From Blepharisma japonicum (Eukaryota; Ciliophora; Heterotrichea; Heterotrichida; Blepharismidae): a stretch of 64,000 nt of DNA. Made by a program: the position numbers and the translations under genes. The DNA is taken from positions 1-64,000 of the forward strand of contig CATKHK010000053.1 of NCBI GenBank assembly GCA_949751835.1. The letters are read 5' to 3'. The notes beneath the pieces are model-generated. The model ran no database searches. It worked only from the letters and a program-made list of their open reading frames with translations, and was not told the origin of the DNA. Of the stretch, positions 22,032-32,311 are shown in pieces (position 1 is the first letter of the stretch; each line of letters opens with the position of its first letter).

Positions 22032-24719
22032 TTAATTAGAAAGGAATCTTTCAGACTCCAAAGAATATAATTTGAATGCTAACACCCCAACCCCTTTTTT
22101 CTTCAAACAAAAGTTCGTTAGGATGTCCAATTTCTGCAGCCAAGCAACCATCGTATAAGATGATTTGCTTGCAAGATTTTTATCCCCAATTTTATTGAAC
22201 ACCTCCATTAGCCCAGACACCTTAGATATCGTGGCTGCCATCTCTTCATCGCTGACATTATCTATATCACATACCTTTTTGATATCTTCTATAAGAAAAA
22301 TCCCTTTTAAAAGTGACAAATCTTCAACTGCCCTCAGAGAAACCAAAGTTTTTGACTGAGATTCTGGCTTTAAAAAGCTGAATTTGTTATAGAGAGACTT
22401 GTCTCCTACAATTTCCAAATACCTTGAAGGATAAAGGCAGCGCAGTGCCAAAATATAGTCACATTTATTGATAAAGCTTGAAACTTGGTTCCCAGTGATA
22501 GCCCAGGCAACAACTCTAATACCTTCTAATACAGATTCATGATATTTCTGATAGTGTTCTGCAATAATTTCGATAAAAGTATCATTTTGTATAAGCCCGT
22601 CCTTATTTATTCTATCATCTACTGAGACTTGATTAATCCTGTTTAATAACTCTAAATAAAATGGCCTGGTATAGACTTTTTCGAATTTTTCTTTAATGCA
22701 TTCTATAGCCCTCAGCTTAGGATATAGTGCTTTCTGTATAGAATCTTCTATCATAATGCCAAGGTTTGCATTATTCATAAAATGAATACACTCAATTATC
22801 ACCTTAAAAGTCCTTATCTTAAAACTTGTCATTGACATAATTTCTCCAGCCCCAATAAGCCTCAGAAAAACCCTGAATTTTGGGTCAGTGCTGTATCTGA
22901 AGCAGCTTGCGATAATTTCTATCAGTTTTTTATCAGCGACTTTAGATGCTGCGTATTTCTTAGCCAGCTCTTTGTGGATGAATTCTAGTAAATAATCATT
23001 GTGGAGGTTCTCAATTTTTTCTATGTCTAAGCTGTTGTAAATGCCTTCTAGCACCTTATGCAGCATTTTTTTGGAAAAAATGGATTTTGAGCTCATTTTT
23101 TGTTTTGAGAGTTTAAAGCATTCTTCTAAAATTTGGATCGCAGGGCTGTTTTTAATTGTTATTTTACTGTGTCTTTTGCTAAACATGAGTACATTGGCAG
23201 AAAATGTGCCTCGTCTTTCTTTTTTAGGGTTTGGGGAAAGGTCTTTTGGATTATTAGACCCTCTAGAAGAAGCTTTAAAAAATATTGAATTTCTTCCAAC
23301 TTTTCTAGAAGGAGGTTTTAGCTCTTCTTCAGGCCCTTCATCAATTTTTTCCATAAGTGTATCTTCACTCCTTAATGGGCTTTCACTTCTTGATACTCTT
23401 TCCTCATATTCTTTATGAGGAGAATTGTTTTCTTGCCACTCAGCTCTTTCTGAGCTCAAAATTTTGATTTTAGCATTCATAACTTGTTGGTCCAGCTCGC
23501 TCAGCTGGGCATTTTTTTCAGAAATTTCTTGATCTAAGCTAGTCAGCCTATTTTTCAATTCCTCAATTTTTTGAGCTAAGGCGTTGCCAAGCTTCTCCAT
23601 CTGCAGAACTTTCCCAGTGGACGAAATATTGAACTCAAAGGTCTGGTTTTCTGCCATTGAATCAGTCTGTACCGATTTTGATACTAATTTTGGTTTTTCT
23701 GATTTTCCTTCTTTATTGTCAATATTGATTCCTACATCATTAAAAACTGCAGGCTCTCCAACCAGTTTATAAGACTTAAAAGGGTCAATATACCCTACTG
23801 ATTTATTTATTTCGTCATTTAGCTGGAAAATAACTTGTTTTAGATTTGTATTTTCTTGCTCTTGGTCTTGGACTTTTTGTAAAGCTGCTTTTAGCTGAGT
23901 GTTAGCTTTGGTTAGTTTTGCATTTATTTTGGTCAAAATTTCAGAGTGCTGGCTTTCGAGTTTCAGAATTTCTTCTTCTAATTTTTTTTCTTTTTCAATT
24001 TCAAGCTCTGCTTGGAAATCAAGCTTGCTTTTTCATATTTTGAAGAGGACTGATACAACTTCCATAATAAGATTGCCTCTGTCTAAGCAAAAAACAGACA
24101 CCTGCCGGATAACTTCTTTGAGGCAGGCTTTATAAATGTTTTCAATTGCTTCACGTTTTAGCTCATTAAGGCTGTGACCATTGTAAAGTTCTTCTAAATA
24201 GTCGTTAATATACTTGTTTTTCATGGTATCAAGTCAATATTTTAGATTTTTTGCTTGGATTCTTCCAGCTGGCAAGCCTAGGCTTCCTTTTTCTTCTTCT
24301 GATTGGGTTGACCCTGTGTCGAGAAAAATGCTGGAGTCAAACATAAAATTATTTTTGACATAATTCTTGATTTCTTCATAGTCTGTGGGTAGACTTGAGC
24401 TAGAAGTCCCTCGATAAATCGAGTGTAAGGTGTCTATATCGCTCATATTTTGCTTTAATTTCTGGGAATCAAGCACATGCGAGATATCTCGAGTTGTTTT
24501 ATTAAAAGAATAATTAGTTCTTGACTTTATAAGTGGGTCTGGAGTTAAGGATCTTAAGGTCCTTTCTGAAGAAATCGTTTTTAGCTTTTGGATTTGTTTG
24601 ACTTTGTAGGTTCCCAAAACGTCGAAGGCTTTATTTTCAATTAAATTAAATGAGACTTTTCTGTTCAGCATTTTGTCCATGTTGTAATTATTAGAAGAGA
24701 AATTTAAATAATTCGGCAA
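22032..24719 (-). CDS. Coiled-coil protein with axonemal dynein light-chain (p28-type) domain
   Basis: One frame of 895 residues from ATG 24719 to TAA 22032-22034, crossed only by two TGA codons as Trp (NLKYWLDT at about 24234; LFKIWKSKLDF at about 24033). Residues about 165-260 hold EVIRQVSVFCLDRGNLIMEVV, matching the core of the Ax_dynein_light family (DNALI1/p28 and AXDND1), followed by coiled coil (AELEIEKEKKLEEEILKLES) and a second coil around 380-420. The middle is Ser/Lys-rich and disordered, and the last 350 residues are helical without a known match. Long size and extra domains resemble AXDND1 more than the 28-kDa light chain. It probably acts in the axoneme, inferred from the domain. 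The glutaredoxin gene follows after 48 bp. Confidence 0.75.
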
Positions 24720-24798
24720 CTTTTGAAATAGAGAAATTTATGAATTATTAAATTTAAATTTAACTATATGGAGTATTAGAGAAAAAATAAAATTTTCA

Positions 24799-25687
24799 AT
24801 GAATGCTATAAGAGATGTCTTTTTAGCAGGTGCTTATACATTGGATGCCACATTCATTGAAGACGGAGGACCTCACTGTGCAGCCCAGCTTAATAATTTC
24901 TATCGCCTAAGCATAAGTGCCATATCAGTAATTTTTATGCAGTTCACTATTCATCTGTTAATTTATTTATACTTTAGTCGTCCTTACATTATCAAAAGCC
25001 AAATCCCTAGCAAACCTCAAAGTCCTTTTTTAATCGAAAAAATCCTTGGCATTTGCCACATACTCATAATCCTCTGGCAGATAATTACGAAATCTATTAC
25101 AGGGAGGCTGATTTTTATAATTAGTCCTTGCCACCTAGTCACCTTAGCCCAATGCTACCTGCTCTTTACCACATCTTCTTTAAAATCTGAAAGGCATTTT
25201 ACGAAAATAATCTCCCTTTCTTGGGCACCGTAATTAATAGTCAGAGCAATTGCACTATTTTTGCCTGCAGCTGGAAACCTTACACTCCCTGGGGAATATG
25301 CATTGTTTTGGATCCAGCATTATTTGGCTGGGGTAATAAGCCCAATGACTCTTATTCTTTGTGGGAGATTTACAAGAAGTTATCAGTTAAATATACAATC
25401 AATGCTTTATGTAAAGATATATTCAGGGATTTCATTTCTTTTGGTTTTATCAAAGATTGGTGACGCCTTTAGCGATTTTAACATGGGCGAATATTGATTT
25501 TTCTCTATGTGGATCTCCAAGTAATTTATATTTAGGCGATTTTATTTTTGCTAAAATTGGGAAACTTTACTATGTAGCTGCTGAGCTCTATTTGTTTAGT
25601 TTGAATTTTCTTTTCCCGCTTTTATATTTGAATATTGGCAAGCTTATACGTCCGTCCTTATTCGAGATAAAAGATAAGAAAGAGTAA
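24799..25687 (+). CDS. TMEM164-like multi-pass membrane protein (three exons)
   Basis: Exons 24799-25229, 25245-25410 and 25427-25687 are separated by a 15-nt intron (25230-25244, which contains an in-frame TAA) and a 16-nt intron (25411-25426). Splicing yields 285 residues, close to human TMEM164 in length. Matches include EDGGPHCAAQLNNFYRL (family NGGPxCAA), SPCHLVTLAQCYLL (family NPCHxVT), LPGEYALFWIQHYL, and after the second intron GFHFFWFYQRLVTPLAILTW then FSLCGSPS (family FxHFxxLQ...LCP). TMEM164 is described as an ether-phospholipid acyltransferase in animals; activity here is unproven. This is the only intact copy in the window, with relics at 17.8, 35.5 and 53.2 kb. Confidence 0.85.
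25230..25244 (+). other. 15-nt spliceosomal intron
   Basis: GT-AG, contains TAA in the exon frame. Removal joins WAP to AIALFLPAAGN, restoring the TMEM164-like protein. A matching segment (gtaattaatagctag) is kept in the relic near 53.5 kb. Confidence 0.85.
25411..25426 (+). other. 16-nt spliceosomal intron
   Basis: gtaaagatatattcag. Its length is not a multiple of three, so splicing alone explains the apparent frameshift between SMLY and GFHFFWFYQ. Confidence 0.85.
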
Positions 25688-26202
25688 TTAGGGTTAATAA
25701 TTTACAGTTTATTAAATATTTTGCTATAATTCTTAAGTTTTAAGCTTATTATGATTAGGGTTAAATTAAATATCTACTCAAAGCTGATAGTAAAACCATT
25801 TTTAATTTAAAAGCAGCAAGCCTCTTATGTCCTAAAATTCGAATTTATTAAATATGATATAGAATACCATTAGACCGCTAATCTTGCATCTAAGTCATAA
25901 TAAATAAAATTGAAGTAATTACTTGAGAAAGCTTGCTTGCATTTCTAAACTTTTAGATCATTTAGGAGATTAAGCTGGAAATCTCAAAAGGAGTTAATTG
26001 TTGAAGACTCAAGAATTTTGTACTAAAGTCAAGAAAAGTTTAAGCTTTTTGAAGCTTATAATTTTAAAATTTTATATATTTATAGCTAGCAAAGCCTTTT
26101 GGTGATAGCTAGTCTATTAAGGTTTTTGAATTTTTAACTAAATTAGCTTCATCATATTTTTCGTCAAGCTAATATTTGAGTCGATAAAAATCCTTTATAA
26201 AT

Positions 26203-27589
26203 ATGAGTTTGATTGTACCACTAATTGCAATCCTTGCCTTCTTGTTACCAGCTGCTGAAAGCAACTGAATTAATAAATGAGAGCTGAAGAAAACTAAACT
26301 TAGCTCTAACAGCTACACGGGCATAATAGCCGGATCTTTAACCCCGAATCCATCATCTCAAGATATTTCAAGTGCTGCTACGTGCTATGCACATGTAAAG
26401 CAAGGTGAAACTTGGGGCCTTGAATTAGATTTTAACAGCAATGTGTCTGATTTAACAGATCAGATATCAGTGGTATATGGGGTGAAATTTTCATCTACTC
26501 TAAGTGACAACATTTTCCAGTTTGGAAAGAGCTCTGGGCCTCATTATGTTTTTTCCTCAACAGCAAATGGGGTTATCGATGGAAAATTTTATAAAGATGC
26601 TACTACTACTGACTCAGCCAACAACTTTCAATTTACAGTCGATTTGAGTAATTGCTATACAGATAAGGTTTTATATATTTCATTTAATTGGGTAAAGGAT
26701 GCTGCTTCAGCTGTCACGTTGAATGTTTTTATTTCAAAAAAATGAAAAATTCCCTTCAGTTCTGTTTGAGGATCGACTTCACCTTTCGAGCTTCCTTATG
26801 GCTATATGTTTTTCGGGAAGTTAGTTTATGCAGAATTTTATTATGTCTATCTTGCCAAATCGGCAGGTTATGTAAACGGATACACAGTTACCTCAGACAA
26901 AAGTGATAATGCTAACTTTGTGAGCACTAGCACATGCAATGGTGATTGTATTGATGATACGTGCGATGAGGATAAAGCTTGTATCAGCTCTAAGAAATTG
27001 TGCCAGTGTACTCAAACAAATGATTGTCCAAGTTGTTCTCAGCCCAGTCGCGATCCTCAAAAAAATTGCGATTCATGCTTGACTGGATTCTCATTTAAGA
27101 ATCATCTCTGTATTTTTTACTTTAGGCTGTTCTGATGCCCTCACCAATTGTCTTGCTTGCTCACCCTCATCAGGAACTGTTTGCGTTTTATGTCCAGCAG
27201 GCTCCTTTCTTTACGACAATGGATCAGGCACAACATCTTGTGTTTGTAATTTTTATTTAGTGTGTGCGGCTTCATGCACTGCTTGCGATGCTAGCACTTG
27301 CTATGAATGTGCGGAAATAGTTAATCAAGATTCACCTACATGCAGGGTTGATAAGCTAGGATTCAAATATCATTTCAGTGATCCTTATTTCATCATTGAC
27401 TTCGCTCATGCGAGCACAAATACTTACACCATTGAAAGCCTTGTAGCTAGCTATGATGATGGGCGAACTAAAGACACTAGCGGTTGGACGGTATATTCAA
27501 GCACAAGCAAGCAGATACAGATACTAACCACAGATTTTAGTGAAGCAGATCTTCCGATTAAAATTGACTTTATCTTTGGATATTCTTAA
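26203..27589 (+). CDS. Secreted LamG-like and cysteine-rich protein, member 1
   Basis: Exons 26203-27109, 27126-27245 and 27261-27589 with 16-nt and 15-nt introns give an intact 451-residue protein with four TGA as Trp. Signal peptide: LIVPLIAILAFLLPAAES. Residues about 70-210 form a LamG/concanavalin-like beta domain (VKFSSTLSDNIFQFG, LSNCYTDKVLYISFNW). Next come closely spaced cysteines like furin/growth-factor-receptor repeats (CDEDKACISSKKLCQC; CTACDASTCYECA). A C-terminal beta module ends FSEADLPIKIDFIFGYS with no membrane anchor. Likely secreted or cell-coat protein; ligand unknown. Closest to the member at 32617, and the pair is more distant from the members at 40-63 kb. Confidence 0.8.
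27110..27125 (+). other. 16-nt intron
   Basis: gtattttttactttag. Removal changes the frame and creates the Cys-Cys junction (HLC-CSDALTNC) shared by the whole family. The equivalent intron in members 3-6 is the 15-nt gtaaattctacttag or gtaaattttacttag. Confidence 0.85.
27246..27260 (+). other. 15-nt intron
   Basis: gtaatttttatttag, joining SCV to LCAASCTACD. The same intron stands at 33657-33671. Members 3-5 have the 16-nt gtaagtttttatttag here. Confidence 0.85.
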
Positions 27590-27984
27590 AAACTAGCTAT
27601 TAAGCATCGATTAGTAATAAAGCTAATTTATTAAAAACTAAAATACTAGAACTATATCCTTATAATTTATTGTTGTTCACTAACTCCTATAATATTTAGA
27701 TCAAAAACCCTGAAAAGCATAAAGTGAAAGAATTATTTACTCTAAGCATTACATTTCATAGCCATAATAACAAAAATCAAATTTATTATAGAAGATTCAA
27801 ATAATTACTATAATCTAATAGCTCTCTAAATTCTAAAGAGAATATAGGGATCAGCATTCTTTTGATTATTTTCAAAATGTTTATTATATTATCAAATCCC
27901 TATTAAATTAAAGAATAAAGCAACAGTTTTCATATTTAATTGATATATATTTTTCTTATCCTTAAATTAGAAATCAATGCCAAA

Positions 27985-28390
27985 ATGAGCCTTAAAAAAT
28001 TCAAACTTATAGGACTTATTTTAGATTTACTTCCAAAAATAAGAAAGAAAAATTAAGCATTAACTTGCAAAGCAATAACTTTAAAGGAAGTTAAATTAGA
28101 AGCTCTTATAAAAGAAATTGGATAGAAAAGTAACTTCAACTACATAAAGAGTATCTATCACAAATATCTGCGCCAAAATTCCATAAAGGAAAGAATTATC
28201 CATTCGAAGAAAAGCACAATATAAAGTCAAAAAATCTCAGTAATTGATTAAAAACCCAAAAATGATTCCTGAAGCAGCCGAGAAAGAAGATTTTCGCCTT
28301 AAAATTATCAAAGCTTGCAGTCATGAAAAGCTCTATTGATACAGCAATCTCAAGTGCTAAATAATTCACTCAAACATTAGGTTTGAGCCT
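27985..28390 (+). pseudogene. Decayed helical ORF in the duplicated 3' flank
   Basis: One frame from ATG 27985 keeps coding-like stretches between several stops (LIGLILDLLPKIRKKN; LKEVKLEALIKEIG; YLRQNSIKERIIHSKKST). A second decayed copy lies at about 34370-34740. The spacing faintly recalls the helix-turn-helix start of Tc1/mariner-type transposases, but no catalytic part is visible, so this is only a suggestion. Confidence 0.25.
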
Positions 28391-28960
28391 TTAAGCAGTG
28401 CCTCAGTTGAATGCCTTTTCTAGCATTATATAAAATAAATAGGCCTTGGCACTGACTTTTCAAGTCCATCGGCTAACTTAACGGAGCTTTCAGGGGTTAT
28501 AGGGTAAAATTTACATCGACTCTCACAGACAAGTTTTTTAAGTTTAATCAGTTATGATGTTTATTGTGTTTTTTCTAGCAATTAATTGGGCCTACTGAAG
28601 CTGACTCAACGAATAACTTTTCTTTTTCCCTTTTGAGTAGTTCATATGCAGATAAGTTTGTCTTCATTGTATTTATTTGGGCACAGGCTGCAGATTCTTC
28701 AGTTTTTCATATTAAATATCCTTATTTAAAGATTAGGTAAATTTTCTATGTTTCTATGGGATCCCTTCAGCTTCCTGATGGCTATATGCTTTTTAGGAAG
28801 CAATTTTATGAAGCTTTTATACTGTTTTTACTGCAAAATCTGTTTACGGGATCAGAATACGAAGACGTAATAACGACAAAAATAAGAAGTCTGAAGCCAT
28901 TAGGAATTTCTGTGAAAAAATCAATATGCATAAAACAAGCTGCTTTCTATAGTTATAATT
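28391..28960 (+). pseudogene. Decayed cysteine-rich family relic
   Basis: Translations in shifting frames match the LamG region of the members at 26203 and 32617 (GLGTDFSS; LSSSYADKFVFIVFIW; SLQLPDGYMLF; AFILFLLQ). Many stops and shifts. The counterpart in the second duplication is cut short at about 34983 by dispersed unit copy C. Confidence 0.55.
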
Positions 28961-29204
28961 GATAAAAATAGTGTCAAAGTTAATGTATAGGGAGGATCGT
29001 AATTATGATTGCAAGACCTAGAATAAGTCTCTAAAAGAGGATGACTTCTGTTTGGCTAAGTTTAAACATATAAAAATGATAGAGTTCAAATAAGCACTAC
29101 TGTTTTTAGTATCAATAATTTTTTAGCCATCTTCCATTCAAGCCTTGGTAGTTTTATTATAAGAAGAGTTCCAGGAATAGTGTCTTCCAAGATTTTAATT
29201 AATA

Positions 29205-29315
29205 AATGAGTACCGGAGTGAGCAGGTCTGGTCGATAACGACCAATGTTGAAAGTGACAGTGAAGTGCATTTAATAAAAGTAGCTCAGAGTCGGTTGAGC
29301 TACATTTATTATGGC
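29205..29315. other. Two strong hairpins, possible structured RNA
   Basis: 29229-29244 is TGGTCG-ATAA-CGACCA, a perfect six-pair stem with a four-base loop. 29273-29310 folds into fourteen pairs with one A-A mismatch around an eight-base loop (arms GTAGCTCA and TGAGCTAC). The block is richer in G+C than its surroundings. The second arm resembles a tRNA D-arm (tagctcagag) but I cannot complete a tRNA. It could be an RNA gene, a palindrome or an element end. Confidence 0.35.
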
Positions 29316-29454
29316 CTATATTTTCTGTAAAACATTTTCAGCACACCTCACAATCTGGCCAAATAAGTATCCTTCCTCAAATTTTCTGCACCCAACTAGA
29401 TTGAGATCAGCTATATGAGTTTAAAGGGTAGTTTGTTTGTCATGCCATTTTATT

Positions 29455-29814
29455 TTATACTATCACCAGTGTATACATATAATGAAAAAGTCAATAAAGC
29501 ATCAAAGCAATTCCGAAGCAGAAATTGTGGAATTTTTGGCATACGAACCATAAATATTGAGATTCCCCTTTTCTTTCGTCATCCTCTACATTTTTCAGTC
29601 CTTCTTTAATTAAGTATAAGTATGGGAGAGTACATAGCACTATTGCCAAACCTACAATGCCAACTCATCCTATCAATGGCCGTACAATCAAAAAAGATTC
29701 GATGAAACGTACAAGTGCTCATAGTTGGCAAGCCCGTGCAAAAATTCCAGTTCAGCCTCTATCAAACTTCGGACAGCCCTTTATAATACCTTGAAAAATT
29801 TCTAAAAAGATGTT
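29455..29814 (-). pseudogene. Fragment of dispersed multi-TM protein
   Basis: 119 open codons without an ATG, five TGA read as Trp, stop TAA 29455-29457. Membrane segments LIVRPLIGWVGIVGLAIVL and FCFGIALMLYWLFHYMYTL flank a short acidic linker. Homologous, more damaged pieces lie at 49400-49810 (-), 52720-53100 (-), 18600-19080 (+) and 36200-36540 (+), where the gene is the divergent partner of TMEM164-like relics. Family not recognised. Confidence 0.4.
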
Positions 29815-30049
29815 TTAATACTTTTTTTTAATATATGGTTGCTTCCAGAAATAAGTATGCAGAAATTTAAATGCCAAAGAGAGGAAAATTGTGATTTCCA
29901 ATTAGCAGGCAAAGATAAGACTAAGCGTAAGTGTATTTCAGTATCTTATACAATTCACTATTTATCTCTAAAATTTAAAACGTTTTGCCTAAAATTATCT
30001 TTCTTTCTTCGTTACCGAAAATAATAGCAAGGGCAATTGCGCTTTTTCG

Positions 30050-30340
30050 TTTATAAGTCAAGTTTAATTTATTTCATCATAGATTTAACTTAAACAGAGC
30101 GTTCGATTTATCAAAATAAGCAGAAGTATATTGAAGATCAAGCTTGATTGCTTCATCATAGCATTCTATCGTTTTAGGGAATTTACCCAATTCAAAAAGG
30201 GCATTGCCTTTTTTACATAAATAATAGCATTATCAGAATCAAGCATGACTGATTAATTATAAAATTCATTGTCTCAAGATTTTATCCAATTCTTTTTTCA
30301 CTAATATTAATGTGGCCAGCAACATCATCATCTTTATAGC
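30050..30340 (-). pseudogene. TPR repeat relic
   Basis: Minus-strand translation gives a clean TPR: GNALFELGKFPKTIECYDEA, then IKLDLQYTSAYFDKSNALFK, preceded in another frame by a second half-repeat (MLDSDNAIIYVKK). No intact ends. It abuts the duplicated block starting near 30345. Confidence 0.5.
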
Positions 30341-30344
30341 TAAG

Positions 30345-31170
30345 AATAATTACTACGCCTCTCACAAGAAATCAGCTATAAAGATATTTTTTAAGAATTA
30401 GTGATAGAAAATAGATATAGGAGAGCTTAAAAGTAAAGAAATTTCAATTGCAGATATTATTGTAGGGTTAAACTGTTATAGAACTTTAAAACTCATTTCG
30501 CAGGGGTCTAATGCTAATTTAATGAACTTTTTTATTGCTATTATTTAGATGCTGTGTCTTTGGACATTAGAAATTTATAAATTTCTATAATGAGATTTTT
30601 GATACTTGTTAACTGTGATTAATTAATATTTTGTGTGGAACTTCGGTGAGTTTTTGACTTGAACATTTTTTCAATTAGGTGAAAAATTCAGTGATATTTT
30701 AACTCAAAGTTTATAAAAGCCTTAAATCATAGCATCTGTATTGCTCAACCCCTTAAGTGACAATTATTTTTTGCAAAGGGTTTCCAAAATCTGGATTTCC
30801 TTAATTGATAGTAAAATCATCATTGCAGCTTATCAAAACATATGCAGCTGTATTCACAATTTTCTTACCTAGATCTCAACAAATATTAATTAGGCAATCT
30901 CGGCTAGCTATTAAAAGTGAATTTTGCTCTTTCCCTAACGAAAACCAATATATTTATCTGGCTCAGTTTTTTTTCTAAGCCTTTTCAGAGAATTATTAAA
31001 AGGCTTCTCTATTGCTTATCTGCTTTGTTAAGCCAAATGAGGCCAATTCTTTTTACTATGATGATGCTTCAAACTAGATTTTCTACCTTAACTTTATTAA
31101 GAAGCATGCCAGCAAGCTTGATCTTGAGCACTCAATCGAAATTTAATATTTTTATATAATTGTAAATAGA
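30345..31170. repeat. Duplicated AT-rich block, copy 1
   Basis: Collinear with 36568-38160, where about 840 bases carrying a carbonic anhydrase gene interrupt it. No intact gene is visible in this copy. Confidence 0.7.
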
Positions 31171-31199
31171 AACCCTCATAGAGGTTTTAATTTTATAAT

Positions 31200-31600
31200 C
31201 CAGCAACACTTAATAATTCCTTATTAGGAGGTATGGGGAAGCAGCAAATCATAGTCTTGAAACCAAACTTGGGAGATGCTTGAAAGTGAAATAATTGCAA
31301 ACTTTGGGCTCTAAATGTGTGGATGCAGTATGGGCTGGAGTAATGAAGTGAATTTATAGATGATGTGGAAGGAATTGCTGAAAGCATAACTCAATAAAAG
31401 TTGAAATAGAAAGATGATGGGACCACACAGAGTTTTACAGGGCAGCATACAAGATATTGCCGGATAAAATGGGAGCCTTGGGATGATGCCGAAAATGGAA
31501 CAGAAGGTCATGAAGAGTATCAATGTGAGACTGCTTTAGGGCTTCTAGCAGCAGAAGTCATCTGCTTATTCTGATCTTGTAGACGTAAATTCATAATCCA
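31200..31600 (+). pseudogene. Unidentified GC-richer coding relic
   Basis: One plus frame shows coding-like text broken by TAA/TAG: GGMGKQQIIVLKPNLGDAW, DDVEGIAESITQ, then TRYCRIKWEPWDDAENGTEG and YQCETALGLLAAEVICLF. Not recognised. 31600-32300 after it holds nothing I can name. Confidence 0.25.
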
Positions 31601-32311
31601 GTGAGGAATCTGCTGGAAATAATTACTTGGGTTGCTTCATTTCTTTAGCTCAACAAAATTATCCTAGCACTCTTTATTTCGTAAAATCATTCTGAATTTA
31701 CTACTGTACATTTCAAGGACATAGTAAAAAGACCAACTATATTGAAAAGATTCACAATGAGCCTTCTAGGAGACGCGGATCATAGTAGCACAGAGGTATA
31801 GACCATTTTTTGCCCCTAGGCAACAAATGAAAATGTGACTAATAGAAGAGGAGTAATAGGCAATAACTGTTAAGTATTATTACTGTTTAGGATTCTCTTT
31901 CCAAATAAAATTTGACTTTACTAAAAAATAATCAATTACTGAAATTAACTTTTAAACATCCAGCCTTTTCTTTCAGTGAGGAGGCAATAATCTCAAGACT
32001 TGCTGTAAAATAATTTCGTTTAAATATTTATTATGCTCCTTGAGTGCTCTCGTCTATGGATAGCAATCTCTACTTCACTTGGCTTTAATAGGATCAAAAG
32101 CTTAGATATACTTCTCTTAGCTTTAATGAGATCAAAAATCCGTAATATAAGCATATTTCTTAGCACTTCTTCATGGAATAGGCTTATCTATTGAGTTTTT
32201 AGTTCTAATGCTCATTCTTGATAGCAAACTTGGAGCTTTCTAATTTTGAAACTTTCAAAGAGAAAAAAATTTACCGTTTTTTATAAGTGCTTAAAATGGA
32301 TGATTAAATTA

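Larger units (their letters stand above)
25897..28590. repeat. Segmental duplication, copy 1
   Basis: Direct copy of about 32312-34983. It covers the promoter region, the cysteine-rich gene at 26203, its 3' flank and a decayed ORF. The two copies are collinear with small indels. One 26-base difference (about 27666-27692) is bracketed by TATAAT repeats in this copy only. Confidence 0.85.

Noticed and set aside
27985-28390. Tc1/mariner transposase
   Set aside because: Only a vague helix-turn-helix-like segment; no DDE core and no terminal inverted repeats were seen.
29280-29360. tRNA gene
   Set aside because: Only a D-arm-like stem is present; no anticodon arm or T-arm could be placed.
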